This document shows positions 42,929 through 53,746 of a stretch of DNA of 64,000 nt, in pieces; position 1 is the stretch's first letter; each line of letters starts with the position of its first letter. The stretch lies in the NCBI RefSeq assembly GCF_000214595.1, contig NZ_AFIG01000001.1:558001-622000 (forward strand), read 5' to 3'. The DNA is from Methylophaga thalassica MP. GTDB lineage: Bacteria; Pseudomonadota; Gammaproteobacteria; Nitrosococcales; Methylophagaceae. Below the pieces are notes generated by a model. It was not told the origin of the DNA and made no database searches. It was given only the letters and a program-made list of their open reading frames with translations. The translations under genes and the position numbers were made by a program.

Positions 42929-45728
42929 GGCTCGTACCCATAATCTTAAAAATATTGACCTGGACCTGCCTAGAGATGCTCTGATTGTTATCACTGGCTT
43001 GTCTGGTTCGGGAAAATCCTCGCTTGCCTTCGACACATTATACGCAGAAGGACAGCGTCGATATGTAGAATCCTTGTCAGCATACGCCAGACAGTTCTTA
43101 TCTATGATGGAAAAGCCGGATGTGGATCATATTGAAGGCCTGTCTCCTGCGATATCAATCGAGCAAAAATCCACGTCGCATAATCCGCGCTCAACGGTGG
43201 GTACCATTACCGAGATTTATGACTATTTGAGATTGTTATTTGCTCGTGCTGGCGAGCCAAGATGTCCTACTCATCATCAGCCATTGGCGGCGCAAACGGT
43301 CAGTCAAATGGTCGATGCGGTGCTGGAGATGCCTGAAGGTAAACGTTTGATGTTGATTGCGCCGGTGATTCAGGACCGCAAAGGCGAGCACCGTGATGTG
43401 CTGGAAGAGCTACGTATTAAAGGCTTCGTTCGTGCGCGAGTAAATGGTCAGGTTATCGAGCTTGATGATCCGCCCGAATTAGAATTGCGCAAAAAACACA
43501 CGATTGAAGCCGTAGTAGATCGTTTTAAAGTACGCGCGGATATTCAGCAACGTTTGGCAGAATCATTTGAAACCGCGCTGGCTATGGCTGATGGCGTTGC
43601 TAAAGTGGTATCAATGGATGATGAATCTGATGAGACTTTGTTCTCAGCACGCTTTGCTTGTCCAGAATGTGGTTATTCGATTTCCGAATTAGAGCCGCGC
43701 ATGTTCTCGTTTAACAATCCTGCTGGTGCCTGTCCGACCTGTGATGGTTTGGGTGTGAAGCAGTTTATTGATCCTGTGCGTGTGGTGACTCATCCCGAAT
43801 TAAGTCTGGCGGCAGGAGCGATTCGTGGCTGGGACCGTCGTAATGCTTATTACTACCAACTGATGTTATCGCTGGCGGAACATTATAAATTTGATCTGGA
43901 GACACCCTTTCAGGAATTGTCCGATGATGTGCGTGAAGTCATTCTGTATGGTAGCGGCAAAACACAGATCGCCTTCAACTACATGGGGGACCGCGGTAAG
44001 ACAGTGAGCCGCAAACATCCGTTTGAGGGTGTCATTCCGAATATGCAGCGCCGTTATCATGAAACAGAATCAAACAGCGTTCGTGAAGATCTGGCTAAGT
44101 TCCATTCCATTCGGGCTTGTCCAGAGTGTCATGGGGCGAGATTGACGTTGGCTTCGCGTAATGTATTTGTCAATGAAATTACATTACCTGAAGTTACGGC
44201 GATGCCGATTGGCGAAGTGAGTACTTTCTTTGAAACACTCACCTTACCGGGTAAACGCGGTGAAATTGCAGAAAAAATTGTCACTGAAATTTCGGCGCGT
44301 CTCAGCTTTTTGGTCAATGTCGGCCTTGATTATCTGAATCTGGCACGTAGTGCAGAAACTTTATCTGGTGGTGAAGCTCAGCGAATTCGTTTAGCCAGTC
44401 AGATTGGTGCTGGTCTGGTGGGGGTCATGTACATTTTGGATGAACCTTCAATTGGTCTGCATCAGCGCGATAATGACCGTCTGCTGGAAACCTTAACCCG
44501 ACTACGCGATCTGGGTAATACAGTCATCGTGGTCGAGCATGATGAAGACGCGATCCGCATGGCAGATTTTGTGCTGGATATTGGTCCGGGCGCCGGTGTG
44601 CACGGTGGACAAATTGTGGCACAGGGCACGCCTGAAGAAATCATGAAAAGTGAAGAGTCACTGACCGGGCAGTATCTGTCAGGACGCAGAAAAATTGAGG
44701 TGCCGGCGAAACGTCAACAACCTCATGCGGGTCGTGTGATTGGTTTAAGAGGTGCCTGTGGCAATAATCTGAAAAATGTGGATATTGATGTGCCGATTGG
44801 TCTGATGACCTGTGTTACCGGTGTGTCTGGCTCGGGTAAATCAACGCTGATCAATGAAACCTTATTAAAACTGACCGCCAAAAATTTAAACGGTAACTCT
44901 GAAGAACCCGCACCGCATTCTGAAATTATTGGCTTAGAGCAGCTTGATAAAGTGGTGGCGATTAACCAAAGTCCGATTGGCCGTACGCCTCGTTCAAACC
45001 CGGCCACTTATACCGGATTATTTACCCCGATTCGTGAGTTATTCGCTGGCACACCAGAGGCACGTTCACGTGGTTATGGTCCTGGTCGCTTTAGTTTTAA
45101 TGTTAAAGGTGGCCGTTGTGAAGCGTGTCAGGGCGATGGTCTGATTAAAGTGGAGATGCACTTCCTGCCTGATATTTATGTGCCATGTGATGTGTGTAAA
45201 GGCGAGCGCTATAACCGCGAAACATTGGATATTCGTTACAAAGGCAAAACGATTACCGAAGTGCTGGATATGACCATCGAAGAAGCCAACGTCTTTTTCG
45301 AAAACATCCCGGTCGTCGCCAAAAAGTTACAGACACTGATTGATGTTGGCCTGACATATATCAAACTGGGACAAAATGCGACCACCTTGTCCGGCGGTGA
45401 GGCGCAGCGTGTCAAATTAGCCAAAGAGTTATCCAAACGTGATACCGGTAAAACGCTGTATGTATTGGATGAACCAACCACTGGCTTACACTTTTTCGAT
45501 ATTGAACAGCTACTGAAAGTCCTGCATAGCCTGAGAGACCGCGGCAATACCATTGTGGTGATTGAGCATAATCTGGATGTCATCAAAACCGCAGACTGGA
45601 TTATTGATATGGGACCTGAGGGCGGTGCGCGTGGCGGTGAAGTGCTGGCTGTCGGTACCCCAGAAGAGGTGGCGGAACATCCGTCTTCTTACACCGGTAA
45701 ATATTTAAAACCCTTACTGAGCTTATGA
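42882..45728 (+). CDS. uvrA: Excinuclease ABC subunit A
   Basis: A 948-residue (or 940 from 42906) damage-recognition ATPase. It has two ABC ATPase modules: Walker [15 protein letters not shown] near 38 and [13 protein letters not shown] near 648, with signatures [12 protein letters not shown] and [12 protein letters not shown]. Zinc modules CPEC...CPTC and CEAC...CDVC are intact. UvrA proteins usually begin a few residues before [12 protein letters not shown], so the second ATG fits the family better, but the first has more room for a ribosome-binding site (ACGGAAT). A 4-bp overlap joins it to the CYTH gene. Confidence 0.97.
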   Translation: MKNISVPGMKNISIRGARTHNLKNIDLDLPRDALIVITGLSGSGKSSLAFDTLYAEGQRRYVESLSAYARQFLSMMEKPDVDHIEGLSPAISIEQKSTSHNPRSTVGTITEIYDYLRLLFARAGEPRCPTHHQPLAAQTVSQMVDAVLEMPEGKRLMLIAPVIQDRKGEHRDVLEELRIKGFVRARVNGQVIELDDPPELELRKKHTIEAVVDRFKVRADIQQRLAESFETALAMADGVAKVVSMDDESDETLFSARFACPECGYSISELEPRMFSFNNPAGACPTCDGLGVKQFIDPVRVVTHPELSLAAGAIRGWDRRNAYYYQLMLSLAEHYKFDLETPFQELSDDVREVILYGSGKTQIAFNYMGDRGKTVSRKHPFEGVIPNMQRRYHETESNSVREDLAKFHSIRACPECHGARLTLASRNVFVNEITLPEVTAMPIGEVSTFFETLTLPGKRGEIAEKIVTEISARLSFLVNVGLDYLNLARSAETLSGGEAQRIRLASQIGAGLVGVMYILDEPSIGLHQRDNDRLLETLTRLRDLGNTVIVVEHDEDAIRMADFVLDIGPGAGVHGGQIVAQGTPEEIMKSEESLTGQYLSGRRKIEVPAKRQQPHAGRVIGLRGACGNNLKNVDIDVPIGLMTCVTGVSGSGKSTLINETLLKLTAKNLNGNSEEPAPHSEIIGLEQLDKVVAINQSPIGRTPRSNPATYTGLFTPIRELFAGTPEARSRGYGPGRFSFNVKGGRCEACQGDGLIKVEMHFLPDIYVPCDVCKGERYNRETLDIRYKGKTITEVLDMTIEEANVFFENIPVVAKKLQTLIDVGLTYIKLGQNATTLSGGEAQRVKLAKELSKRDTGKTLYVLDEPTTGLHFFDIEQLLKVLHSLRDRGNTIVVIEHNLDVIKTADWIIDMGPEGGARGGEVLAVGTPEEVAEHPSSYTGKYLKPLLSL

Positions 45729-46348
45729 GTCTAGAACAAGAAATAAAACTTCAGGTCACCCAGGCTGAGTCTCTTCTGTTACATGAAATAGACTGGCTCA
45801 AAAAACGTTTGATCCAAGATGTGTATCAGCAGCATTTATTGAGCACCTATTTTGATACGGCTGATAAAGCCTTGATGAAATTTGGTGTGGGTCTGAGATT
45901 GCGTCAAATCGGTGAACAGTGGCTGCAAACGGTGAAATGCAGTGGAAAAGCTAGTTCTGGTTTGCATGAACGTCAAGAGTGGGAGCATGAATTAGCGGCT
46001 CCGGAATTTGATATTGAGCGTCTGGCTGAAACCGCTATTGCGCCATTACTGGAGCAGGAGCAGATATGGAATGCTATCCAGCCAGTATTCACCACAGAGT
46101 TTGAACGTGATGTTTGGTTGTTGAGGTTAGAGGCTGACACCGTGGTTGAACTGGCTTATGACCGGGGCGAAGTCAGAGCGGGTGATAAACAAACGCCGAT
46201 TCATGAAATCGAGTTGGAATTAAAGCAGGGGCAAATAGACATTTGCCAAAAATTAGCCGATCAGCTCAAGGCCGCTCTCCCGCTTGAATACAGCAATATC
46301 AGTAAAGCGGGTCTGGGATATGGCTTGTCGCAAGGTACTGATAAGTAA
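45725..46348 (+). CDS. CYTH-domain protein (probable inorganic triphosphatase)
   Basis: A 207-residue protein consisting of one CYTH domain. The N-terminal EQEIKLQV is the ExExK signature, and the tunnel-lining strands [31 protein letters not shown] and [11 protein letters not shown] are recognisable. It lacks the CHAD domain found in E. coli YgiF. CYTH enzymes hydrolyse triphosphate compounds with Mg2+. Its ATG overlaps the uvrA stop as ATGA, which suggests translational coupling to a DNA-repair gene, although no functional link is known. Confidence 0.87.
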   Translation: MSLEQEIKLQVTQAESLLLHEIDWLKKRLIQDVYQQHLLSTYFDTADKALMKFGVGLRLRQIGEQWLQTVKCSGKASSGLHERQEWEHELAAPEFDIERLAETAIAPLLEQEQIWNAIQPVFTTEFERDVWLLRLEADTVVELAYDRGEVRAGDKQTPIHEIELELKQGQIDICQKLADQLKAALPLEYSNISKAGLGYGLSQGTDK

Positions 46349-46370
46349 AGAATTGTTTAGAAATGTTAAG

Positions 46371-46402
46371 TAACAGACAAAGGCGATCTTGTCTGTTATA
46401 GT
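46371..46402 (+). promoter_or_regulatory. Inverted repeat next to a -10-like box upstream of the host-attachment gene
   Basis: Perfect 10-bp arms TAACAGACAA (46371-46380) and TTGTCTGTTA (46389-46398) with an 8-base centre. A TATAGT -10-like box (46397-46402) overlaps the second arm. There is no T run, so an operator is as likely as a terminator of the CYTH gene. No factor can be named. Confidence 0.5.
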
Positions 46403-46499
46403 CGAACCATTGCTTCTATCAAGTTAATGATGATGCAGGGTGATTTCCCGCTTATTGCTCTGTGTTGCTTGTTTCCCCAAGCGAGAAGGAGAATCGACT

Positions 46500-46934
46500 A
46501 TGAAGAAAAAGTGGATCGTTGTCGCCGAGAGCAGTCGTGCTCGGATTTTTTCTGTAGAGAGTCGGACTAGTCCACTCAAGGAAATCGATGACATGGTCAA
46601 CACTGCCAGTCGGGCACATAATCAGGATTTAGTATCTGATGAGCCTGGACGGGGTTTTGATAGTTATGGTGCTGGAGGGCGTCACGCCATGGAATCCAGA
46701 ACAGAACCTAAAAAGCACGAAATGCAGATGTTTGCCCATGACCTAAGTGAACGTCTGGAAAGCGCTCGCCGAACCGGTGATGTCAACGACCTGGTTTTGA
46801 TTTCCCCACCCAGTTTTCTGGGGGCACTCAAGCAGCAAATGGGTGAAGTGACACAGAAATATATCAGTCAAACCATCAATAAAAACTTTATCAATAAAAG
46901 CGAACAAGAAATTCGCCAGTATTTATTTCACTAA
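46500..46934 (+). CDS. Host-attachment-family protein
   Basis: A 144-residue protein (ATG at 46500 with GAAGGAGAA upstream; an in-frame ATG at 46440 would add 20 unconserved residues). It starts KKKWIVVAESSRARIFSVESR and has DLVSDEPGRGFDSYGAGGRHAME and VLISPPSFLGALKQQM, the pattern of the 'host attachment protein' family. The family name comes from plant-associated bacteria, but it is common in free-living proteobacteria and the fold resembles eRF1 domain-type nucleotide/RNA-binding proteins. Role here unknown. Confidence 0.85.
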   Translation: MKKKWIVVAESSRARIFSVESRTSPLKEIDDMVNTASRAHNQDLVSDEPGRGFDSYGAGGRHAMESRTEPKKHEMQMFAHDLSERLESARRTGDVNDLVLISPPSFLGALKQQMGEVTQKYISQTINKNFINKSEQEIRQYLFH

Positions 46935-46939
46935 AATTC

Positions 46940-46969
46940 AAGCCGGTAGCGATCGTTACCGGCTTTTTT
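46940..46969. terminator. Bidirectional terminator between the host-attachment gene and the TonB-like gene
   Basis: A 12-bp stem formed by AGCCGGTAGCGA and TCGTTACCGGCT (G-T pair included) followed by a run of seven T. It partly overlaps the end of the minus-strand TonB-like gene. Confidence 0.88.
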
Positions 46970-47991
46970 TATCTTGTTGATAAACCGCGACCGGTTTCAA
47001 ACTTCCAGGTACGAATCACGGTCAGCATATCGTTATTTTTCAGCACATCTTTGGGAATGGCGGCATAAGGCGCACCCAGTCGCACGATTTTGACGGCAGC
47101 ATCATCCAAAACTTTATGTCCTGATGAACGTGATACGACGATGCCACCCGCCGGTACACTGCCATCCGGATTAATATCTACAGATAGCATCAGACTGCCA
47201 CTCAGGCCTTTTTGCCTGGCTTCCTGAGGGTAGTTCATATTACCGATGCGCTCGACTTTCATTTCCCAGGCTTTCATATAGGCGGCGGCAGCAAACTCTT
47301 TGGTCGAGGCTGAAATGCGTCGCTTTTTAGGCCTTTCACTTAAGGCCTTGGTGCTTTTATCGAGTTTTTCCTGAAGCTCACTTATTTCACTTCTGGCCTG
47401 CATCATCAAATCACGGGCAGAAATTTCGGGCTTAGCCACTTCTTCAGGTTCTGCCTCAGTTTCAGCAGCGATTTCCGCTGTCTCTGTTTTTTCTACCTTG
47501 CGTTCCGCTTTTTCCTGAGTGAGCTTTTTCACTGGCTTCTCTGGTTTCGGCACAGGCTTTGCCTTGGGCTGAGGTTTGGGTTTTTGCACCTCAGGTTTCG
47601 GCTCGACCACCTTTGGCTCTGGCGGTGTTGGTTCTGGTGCTGGTGGTTGTACGGCGACGGTTTCCGTCTCGGTAACCGTTTCTGTTTTTTGCACTGGCGG
47701 TGGTGCCGAAGGTTGGTCTTCAGTTAGCGGTACAAGTATGTCTTTTGTAGGCACTGGGGTAGGCGTATCAAGTTCCCCCCCGCCTTCATTATTTGCCTGA
47801 GCCAGAAAGTCCGCTTCTTCTGGCTTGATTTTGTCTTGTTGTTTCACCAGCGTGATATCAAGATTGTTCGCTGGTGCGTTGGTGGGCTTAGAAAACACAT
47901 CAAAGCTCACACCCAGCACAATCACCAGATGCAGGATGACTGAAAACAGCAGAGTAAAAATGAGTCGATCTGATGATGCGCTGGTTGCCAT
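46969..47991 (-). CDS. TonB-like energy transducer
   Basis: A 340-residue protein. One N-terminal membrane helix (about 9-32, LIFTLLFSVILHLVIVLGVSFDVF) anchors it. A Pro/Lys/Glu-rich periplasmic stretch (about 70-190) is followed by a coiled-coil-like helix (about 195-225) and a C-terminal TonB fold (about 245-335, YPQEARQKGLSGSLMLSVDINPDGSV). TonB carries proton-motive energy to outer-membrane transporters. No exbB, exbD or receptor gene is next to it. It starts 2 bp after apbE, so it is in the gshB-apbE operon. Confidence 0.88.
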   Translation of the reverse strand: MATSASSDRLIFTLLFSVILHLVIVLGVSFDVFSKPTNAPANNLDITLVKQQDKIKPEEADFLAQANNEGGGELDTPTPVPTKDILVPLTEDQPSAPPPVQKTETVTETETVAVQPPAPEPTPPEPKVVEPKPEVQKPKPQPKAKPVPKPEKPVKKLTQEKAERKVEKTETAEIAAETEAEPEEVAKPEISARDLMMQARSEISELQEKLDKSTKALSERPKKRRISASTKEFAAAAYMKAWEMKVERIGNMNYPQEARQKGLSGSLMLSVDINPDGSVPAGGIVVSRSSGHKVLDDAAVKIVRLGAPYAAIPKDVLKNNDMLTVIRTWKFETGRGLSTR

Positions 47992-47993
47992 AG

Positions 47994-49049
47994 CTATGGA
48001 GTCGTTGTTGAGCCTATTTCACGTAAAATCGGTTGAGTTGATTTGTCAGTAAAATGAATTTTTTTCTGCATGGACGGGGTCATTTCAACTTGACCATCGG
48101 CACGAACAATCATCACTTCCTTAATACCCATTGAGGCGGCAATTTCCGGCCAGTCTTTACCGGCCACAATTAATGCTGTCGCTGCGGCATCAGCACGGGC
48201 GGCTTGCTGGTGAATCACTGTCGCAGAAATATTATCGCGTGCGGGGTAACCGGTTCTTGGATCCAGAATATGAGGGTAGCGTTTGCCCTCATAGGTAAAG
48301 AAACGTTCATAGTCACCGGAAGTAAATACACTTTCGTCACCGGATACGGCTACAGAGGCGATCATGGCAGCTTCTTTTCTTGGATGGCGGATACCAATGA
48401 CCCAGGGGCGGTTGCCGTGTTTACCGATAGCGCGTAAATCACCCCCAATATTGATAATGGCATTATTCACGCCTTGTTTTCTCAGGGCATCAATGGCGGC
48501 ATCAACCGCAGTGCCTTTGGCAAAACCACCGAAGCCCAGTTTTACCATCGAATTATCACTGGTCAGAATATTATCCTTAATATGGATATCGTCCATGGTG
48601 GGGGCCGCTTTTAACCAGGCATCGATTTTATCTTGAGCTGGTGGTGGACGTGACTCAAACCAGTCATCACGATGGTAACCCCAAAGTTCAAATAATTTAC
48701 CGGCAGCCGGATTAAACAGGTTATGACTTTCCTTGGCATAGGTCGCTGCCTCTTCAATAACTGTGGCCACTTCTGGTTTGATTTCGACTGGTTCGCCGTT
48801 TGCAATTGCTTTATTGATACGGGTTAAGGTGCTGGGTTTCCATGCATGCCAGGTTTCATTAATGTTATCGAAGGAGTCTTCCAGATCGGTCACTGTTTTC
48901 TCGGCAGTGTCAGCATCCACACCGTAAAGGCTGACATCAATTTCAGTGCCGAAGGCGTAAAATTTTGCCTGGCGAGCAGCTTCTTCCTGTTCGCCGCAAG
49001 CTGTGAGTAATAAGGTCGTTAAGATAAATAAAAGGGGTATCAGTTTCAT
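47994..49049 (-). CDS. apbE: FAD:protein FMN transferase ApbE
   Basis: A 351-residue lipoprotein (signal peptide ending LLTACG, Cys about residue 18). It attaches FMN to threonines of periplasmic-side flavoproteins such as NqrB/C and RnfD/G. ApbE motifs are KLGFGGFAKGTAVDAAIDALRKQGVNNAIINIGGDLRAIG (about 175-215), the metal-site Asp/Thr region YPHILDPRTGYPAR, and the C-terminal ADAAATALIVAG. It overlaps gshB by 4 bp. The usual nqr partners are not in the window. Confidence 0.94.
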   Translation of the reverse strand: MKLIPLLFILTTLLLTACGEQEEAARQAKFYAFGTEIDVSLYGVDADTAEKTVTDLEDSFDNINETWHAWKPSTLTRINKAIANGEPVEIKPEVATVIEEAATYAKESHNLFNPAAGKLFELWGYHRDDWFESRPPPAQDKIDAWLKAAPTMDDIHIKDNILTSDNSMVKLGFGGFAKGTAVDAAIDALRKQGVNNAIINIGGDLRAIGKHGNRPWVIGIRHPRKEAAMIASVAVSGDESVFTSGDYERFFTYEGKRYPHILDPRTGYPARDNISATVIHQQAARADAAATALIVAGKDWPEIAASMGIKEVMIVRADGQVEMTPSMQKKIHFTDKSTQPILREIGSTTTP

Positions 49050-50005
49050 GGTAGAAGTTTGTCTATTGCAGTCATAAGATCGGCACCAATATTGATGCCA
49101 AATTGTCGATCAAGTTCACGGATACAGGTCGGACTAGTGACATTTATTTCGGTCAGATAATCACCAATCACGTCGAGCCCGACAAAAATTAAGCCTTTTT
49201 CGCGGAGTTTGGGGCCGACCTGCTCGCAGATCCAACGATCCCTGTCGGTCAATGGCCTGCCTTCAGCGCGTCCTCCTGCAGCAAGGTTGCCACGAGTTTC
49301 ACCTTCAGCTGGGATGCGGGCCAGTGCGTAAGGCACGGGCTCACCGTTAATAAGCAAAATGCGTTTGTCGCCGTCTTTGATAGCCGGCAAATACTTTTGC
49401 GCCATCACCGAACGTCGCCCATGTTCTGAGAGCGTTTCGACGATAACTGAGAAATTGGGATCGCCTTGATTGATGCGGAATATAGACGCGCCACCCATGC
49501 CATCAAGCGGCTTAAGGATAATATCGCCATGTGTTTGCTGGAAGGCTTTTATCAGATGTTTTTGGCGTGTTACCAAGGTCGGAGGACAGCATTGTGGGAA
49601 CCAGGCGGTAAACAGTTTTTCATTCGCATCACGCAGGCTTTGCGGATCATTGATGATAAGTACGCCAGCAGCCTGTGCTTGTTCCAGCAAGTAAGTGCTG
49701 TAGATATATTCCATATCAAACGGCGGATCTTTGCGCATCAGAATCGCATCTACATCGGTGATAGGACGGGTGACTTTTTCACCCAGTTCAAACCAGTGCT
49801 CTGGATCATCGAACACACAAAGACTGCGCATTTCAGCAAACACCTTGCCCTCTGACAGAAAAAGATCTTGCTGTTCCATATACAAAATCTGCCAGTCACG
49901 CTGCTGCGCAGCCAGCATCATCGCGAGACTGCTGTCTTTTTTGGTATTAATCCGATCGATCGGATCCATAACGATGCCAATGGTTCGTTGCATAGTCACT
50001 CTCAT
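49046..50005 (-). CDS. gshB: Glutathione synthetase
   Basis: A 319-residue ATP-grasp enzyme joining gamma-glutamylcysteine and glycine. It begins IGIVMDPIDRINTKKDSSLAMMLAAQ, with substrate/ATP motifs RKDPPFDMEYIYSTYLLE, KPLDGMGGASIFRI and DVIGDYLTEINVTSPTC. Length fits GshB. The ATG at 49993 (start MQRTIGIV) is an alternative that would remove four residues. Glutathione is relevant to formaldehyde detoxification, but no glutathione-linked formaldehyde dehydrogenase lies here. Confidence 0.96.
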   Translation of the reverse strand: MRVTMQRTIGIVMDPIDRINTKKDSSLAMMLAAQQRDWQILYMEQQDLFLSEGKVFAEMRSLCVFDDPEHWFELGEKVTRPITDVDAILMRKDPPFDMEYIYSTYLLEQAQAAGVLIINDPQSLRDANEKLFTAWFPQCCPPTLVTRQKHLIKAFQQTHGDIILKPLDGMGGASIFRINQGDPNFSVIVETLSEHGRRSVMAQKYLPAIKDGDKRILLINGEPVPYALARIPAEGETRGNLAAGGRAEGRPLTDRDRWICEQVGPKLREKGLIFVGLDVIGDYLTEINVTSPTCIRELDRQFGINIGADLMTAIDKLLP

Positions 50006-50109
50006 GATTACCTGACTCAGGGGGTGAATTGTACCTGAATGGCGGCGATGGAGTGACGAGGAAAATATGTGCTTAGGCTTTGTGCTAACAGATTTATCTG
50101 TTGTCGACC

Positions 50110-50138
50110 TCTACAGTCAGCTCGGTATTCGCTATAAT
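50110..50138 (+). promoter_or_regulatory. glyQ promoter
   Basis: A consensus -10 TATAAT at 50133-50138. The -35 at 17 bp (TCTACA, 50110-50115) is weak. Transcription would begin near 50145, downstream of the in-frame TTG at 50101, so that TTG cannot be the glyQ start. Confidence 0.6.
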
Positions 50139-50175
50139 CCCGTATGTTTTGACTTTGGATTGTGAAATCGAGCTA

Positions 50176-51114
50176 ATGACTAAGACAGCGGTGATGAAGG
50201 CGGAAACGCCAAGAACCTTTCAGGAACTGATCCTCAGGCTGCAACAGTACTGGGCTGAGCAGGGCTGTGTGCTTCTCCAACCATACGATATGGAAGTGGG
50301 TGCGGGGACATTCCATCCAGCCACATTTTTGCGCGCAATTGGTCCGGAGCCATGGAGTGCTGCTTATGTTCAGCCTTCACGTCGTCCGACCGATGGCCGT
50401 TATGGTGAAAACCCGAACCGATTACAGCACTATTATCAGTTTCAGGTTGTGTTAAAACCATCACCTATCAACATTCAGGAGCTGTATTTAGGTTCGCTGG
50501 AAATGCTGGGGTTGGATACCGCTATCCATGATGTACGTTTTGTCGAAGACAACTGGGAATCACCCACGCTAGGTGCCTGGGGACTAGGCTGGGAAGTCTG
50601 GTTGAACGGTATGGAAGTTACACAGTTCACCTATTTCCAACAGGTTGGCGGACTGGAATGTCGCCCCGTTACCGGCGAAATTACCTATGGTCTGGAACGT
50701 ATTGCTATGTACCTGCAAGGCGTGAGCAGTGTCTATGACTTAATCTGGGCCGATGGTCCTATGGGGAAAGTCACCTACGGTGACGTGTTCCACCAAAACG
50801 AAGTCGAAATGTCGACCTACAACTTCGAACATGCCGATGTGGAAAGTTTATTCACCACATTCGATACCTGTGAACGCGAAAGTCAGCGCATGATAGAAGC
50901 AGGTTTACCTCTGCCTGCCTATGAGTTGGTACTCAAAGCGTCACACACATTTAATTTACTAGATGCAAGAAAAGCCATTTCCGTGACAGAAAGACAGCGA
51001 TTTATCCTCCGTGTCCGTACTTTGGCCAGAGCCGTTGCTCAGGCGTATTACGACAGACGTGAGTCATTAGGTTTCCCAATGGTTCAGTCAGCAGATAAGG
51101 AGGTGCAATCATGA
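50176..51114 (+). CDS. glyQ: Glycyl-tRNA synthetase alpha subunit
   Basis: A 312-residue catalytic subunit of the heterotetrameric bacterial GlyRS. The core shows [47 protein letters not shown] and [13 protein letters not shown], both family-specific. The ATG at 50176 is chosen because a consensus -10 (50133-50138) puts the transcript start after the upstream TTG; the ATG at 50194 (MKAETPRTF) is a second possibility. The stop overlaps glyS as ATGA. Confidence 0.95.
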   Translation: MTKTAVMKAETPRTFQELILRLQQYWAEQGCVLLQPYDMEVGAGTFHPATFLRAIGPEPWSAAYVQPSRRPTDGRYGENPNRLQHYYQFQVVLKPSPINIQELYLGSLEMLGLDTAIHDVRFVEDNWESPTLGAWGLGWEVWLNGMEVTQFTYFQQVGGLECRPVTGEITYGLERIAMYLQGVSSVYDLIWADGPMGKVTYGDVFHQNEVEMSTYNFEHADVESLFTTFDTCERESQRMIEAGLPLPAYELVLKASHTFNLLDARKAISVTERQRFILRVRTLARAVAQAYYDRRESLGFPMVQSADKEVQS

Positions 51115-53192
51115 GTCAGGCATATCAGGATCTGCTTATCGAATTAGGTACAGAAGAATTACCACCAAAAGCATTGCTGAAATTAAGTCAGGCGTTTCAA
51201 CAGGGTGTCGAGCAGGGGCTAAAAAGTGCTGAGTTAAGCTTTGATGTAATTCGTGCCTACGCGACCCCAAGACGTTTGGCCTTGGTGATTTCGAAGTTAC
51301 AAACCCAGCAAGACGATTTAACAGTAGAACGCCGTGGACCGGCTGTGACGGCGGCATTTGACGAAGATGGTAACCCGACCAAAGCGCTACAAGGCTTTGC
51401 TCGCTCTTGTGGCGTGGATGTCGATGACTTAGAAACCATGCAGACGGATAAAGGCGCATGGCTAATTTTTAAACAACAACAAAAAGGCGCTGAAACCGCC
51501 AGTTTGCTGCCAGACATTATTCAACAGTCACTCAACGCTTTACCGATTCCCAAGCGTATGCGTTGGGGAGACTTGCCGGGTGAGTTTGTCCGACCTGTGC
51601 ATTGGTTGGTGGTATTGCTCGGCGATGATGTTGTTCCCGTCAATTTGTTAGGGGTGAATTCAGACCGCTTCACGGTCGGTCACCGTTTCCACCATCCACA
51701 GCCTATCCGAATCAGTACACCGATGACCTATGCGCCACAACTGGAAAGCGAAGGTCACGTAATGGTCGACTATGAAGCCAGAAAACAGGCGATTCATGGA
51801 CAAGTGAATGAACTGGCGGCCAGCCTCGGTGGTGATGCTGTGATTAATCCGGATCTGCTCGATGAAGTGACGGGATTAGTGGAATGGCCAGTAGCTCTGG
51901 CAGGTAACTTTGCCCCGCGTTTTCTGGAGTTACCCGCTGAAGCGTTGATTTCATCAATGGAAGGTCATCAGAAATATTTTGCTGTACGGGCGAAAAACGG
52001 TGATTTATTACCGCATTTCATCACCATCTGTAATATCGCCAGTCAGGATCCGGCACAAGTGATTGCTGGCAATGAACGTGTCATTTTGCCGCGCTTGAGC
52101 GATGCCGCGTTTTTCTGGGAAACCGATCGTAAATTGCCACTGGCACAACGTCAGGAACAATTAAAAACCATCGTGTTCCAGAATAAGCTTGGAACGGTTT
52201 ATGACAAGTCTCAGCGTGTTGCAGCCTTAGCCGCCAGTATTGCCCAGCAGATGGGTAGTGAGGCTCAATTAGCAGAGCGTGCTGCTTTATTAGCCAAATG
52301 TGATCTTGTTACAGAGATGGTTGGTGAATTCCCTGAGCTACAGGGCATTATGGGCCGTTATTACGCGCAATTGGATGGTGAGCATGCCGATGTCGCTGAA
52401 GCGCTGGATGAGCAATATCGTCCACGCTTTGCCGGTGATGATTTGCCTCAAACGGCTACCGGTATTGCTGTCAGTCTGGCTGAAAAGCTGGATACCATAG
52501 TGGGATTATTTGGTATTGGTCAGCCACCTTCAGGTGTGAAAGACCCGTTTGCTTTACGACGTGCTGCTTTAGGCGTGCTGCGGATTATTATCGAAAATAA
52601 GTTATCGCTTGATCTGTCTCGTTTAGTCACAGAAGCGGCAAATAACTTTGTTGATATCCTGACTGAAGATGAGGTGACAACGCAGGTAATGCAGTATTTT
52701 TACGACCGTTTGCGTGGTTATGTTATCGATCAAGGCGCTAAAGCCGATGAATACGAGTCAGTGCTGGCAGTATCACCAACGCAACCTCTGGACTTTATGC
52801 AGAGAATGAAGGCGGTGGCTGAATTTAGAAAACTGGAACAAGCTGAGTCTCTGGCCGCCGGTAATAAACGTATTGGTAATATCTTACGTAAAAATGAGGC
52901 TGAGCAGGAAGGCTTGAGTGTTGATACAAACTTATTAGCCGAACCTGCCGAAAAAGCATTGGCCGATCAGGTTGTGGCTGCACAACACGCGTTGAAACCA
53001 CTTTATTCAGCTTCTGATTATGCGGGTGTTTTAAATTATCTCGCCGGCATGCGTGAAACCATCGATGCTTTTTTTGAGCAAGTCATGGTAATGTCTGATG
53101 ACGAGGCAGTAAGAAACAATCGCTTAGCCTTACTCAATCAAACCCGGGCACTATTTCTGGGCGTTGCCGATATTTCCTGCTTGCAGGAGTAA
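51111..53192 (+). CDS. glyS: Glycyl-tRNA synthetase beta subunit
   Basis: A 693-residue subunit that binds tRNA-Gly. Landmarks are [16 protein letters not shown] at the start, [56 protein letters not shown] and the HD-like [22 protein letters not shown]. Length matches the family (about 690). It is coupled to glyQ by a 4-bp overlap and followed by gmhB after 11 bp. Confidence 0.96.
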   Translation: MSQAYQDLLIELGTEELPPKALLKLSQAFQQGVEQGLKSAELSFDVIRAYATPRRLALVISKLQTQQDDLTVERRGPAVTAAFDEDGNPTKALQGFARSCGVDVDDLETMQTDKGAWLIFKQQQKGAETASLLPDIIQQSLNALPIPKRMRWGDLPGEFVRPVHWLVVLLGDDVVPVNLLGVNSDRFTVGHRFHHPQPIRISTPMTYAPQLESEGHVMVDYEARKQAIHGQVNELAASLGGDAVINPDLLDEVTGLVEWPVALAGNFAPRFLELPAEALISSMEGHQKYFAVRAKNGDLLPHFITICNIASQDPAQVIAGNERVILPRLSDAAFFWETDRKLPLAQRQEQLKTIVFQNKLGTVYDKSQRVAALAASIAQQMGSEAQLAERAALLAKCDLVTEMVGEFPELQGIMGRYYAQLDGEHADVAEALDEQYRPRFAGDDLPQTATGIAVSLAEKLDTIVGLFGIGQPPSGVKDPFALRRAALGVLRIIIENKLSLDLSRLVTEAANNFVDILTEDEVTTQVMQYFYDRLRGYVIDQGAKADEYESVLAVSPTQPLDFMQRMKAVAEFRKLEQAESLAAGNKRIGNILRKNEAEQEGLSVDTNLLAEPAEKALADQVVAAQHALKPLYSASDYAGVLNYLAGMRETIDAFFEQVMVMSDDEAVRNNRLALLNQTRALFLGVADISCLQE

Positions 53193-53203
53193 CAGGAGCA
53201 ATT

Positions 53204-53746
53204 ATGTCGCTGATTATTCTGGACCGAGATGGCGTCATTAATCATGATTCGGATGATTTTATAAAAAATCCGGCAGAATGGGAGCCGATTGAAGGCAGCC
53301 TCGAAGCGATTGCTCGCTTAAATTATGCGGGATACCGGGTGGTGGTGATTACCAATCAGTCGGGTATCGCGCGTGGTTTATTTGATGTGGAAACCTTAAA
53401 TCGTATTCATAGCAAAATGCGTCGGATGCTGGCTCAGGTCGGCGGCAAAATTGAGGCGATTATGTTTTGTCCTCATGGTCCGGAAGATGACTGTCAGTGT
53501 CGTAAACCTCAGAACGGTTCGTTTGTGGATTTAGCTCATCGTTTACGAGTGAATCTGGAAAATGTGCCTGCAGTGGGGGATTCCTTACGTGATATTCAGG
53601 CAGCGATGTTGTCACAAGCCCGACCTATCCTGGTCAAAACCGGCAAAGGTGAACGAACCCTGGCTGCAGGCATTCCGGATGGTGTTGAGGTTTATGAAGA
53701 TTTGGCGAGTGTCGCCACGGCCCTATTAGAACGCAAACTGCAATGA
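53204..53746 (+). CDS. gmhB: D-glycero-D-manno-heptose-1,7-bisphosphate 7-phosphatase
   Basis: A 180-residue HAD-superfamily phosphatase. The nucleophile is in LIILDRDGVINHDS (Asp near residue 7), followed by VVITNQSGIARGLF and a zinc-binding loop with CPHGPEDDCQC. The end motif is AVGDSLRDIQAA. The family acts in LPS-core heptose synthesis. It lies between glyS and plsC, the arrangement found in many gammaproteobacteria, and overlaps plsC by 4 bp. Confidence 0.93.
   Translation: MSLIILDRDGVINHDSDDFIKNPAEWEPIEGSLEAIARLNYAGYRVVVITNQSGIARGLFDVETLNRIHSKMRRMLAQVGGKIEAIMFCPHGPEDDCQCRKPQNGSFVDLAHRLRVNLENVPAVGDSLRDIQAAMLSQARPILVKTGKGERTLAAGIPDGVEVYEDLASVATALLERKLQ

Noticed and set aside
47576-47800. 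Gly/Ser/Thr/Val-rich ORF on the plus strand
   Set aside because: Antisense of the Pro/Glu/Lys-rich linker of the TonB-like gene.
50101-50175. Longer glyQ starting at TTG 50101
   Set aside because: A consensus -10 at 50133-50138 lies inside the extra stretch, and the added residues do not resemble GlyQ.
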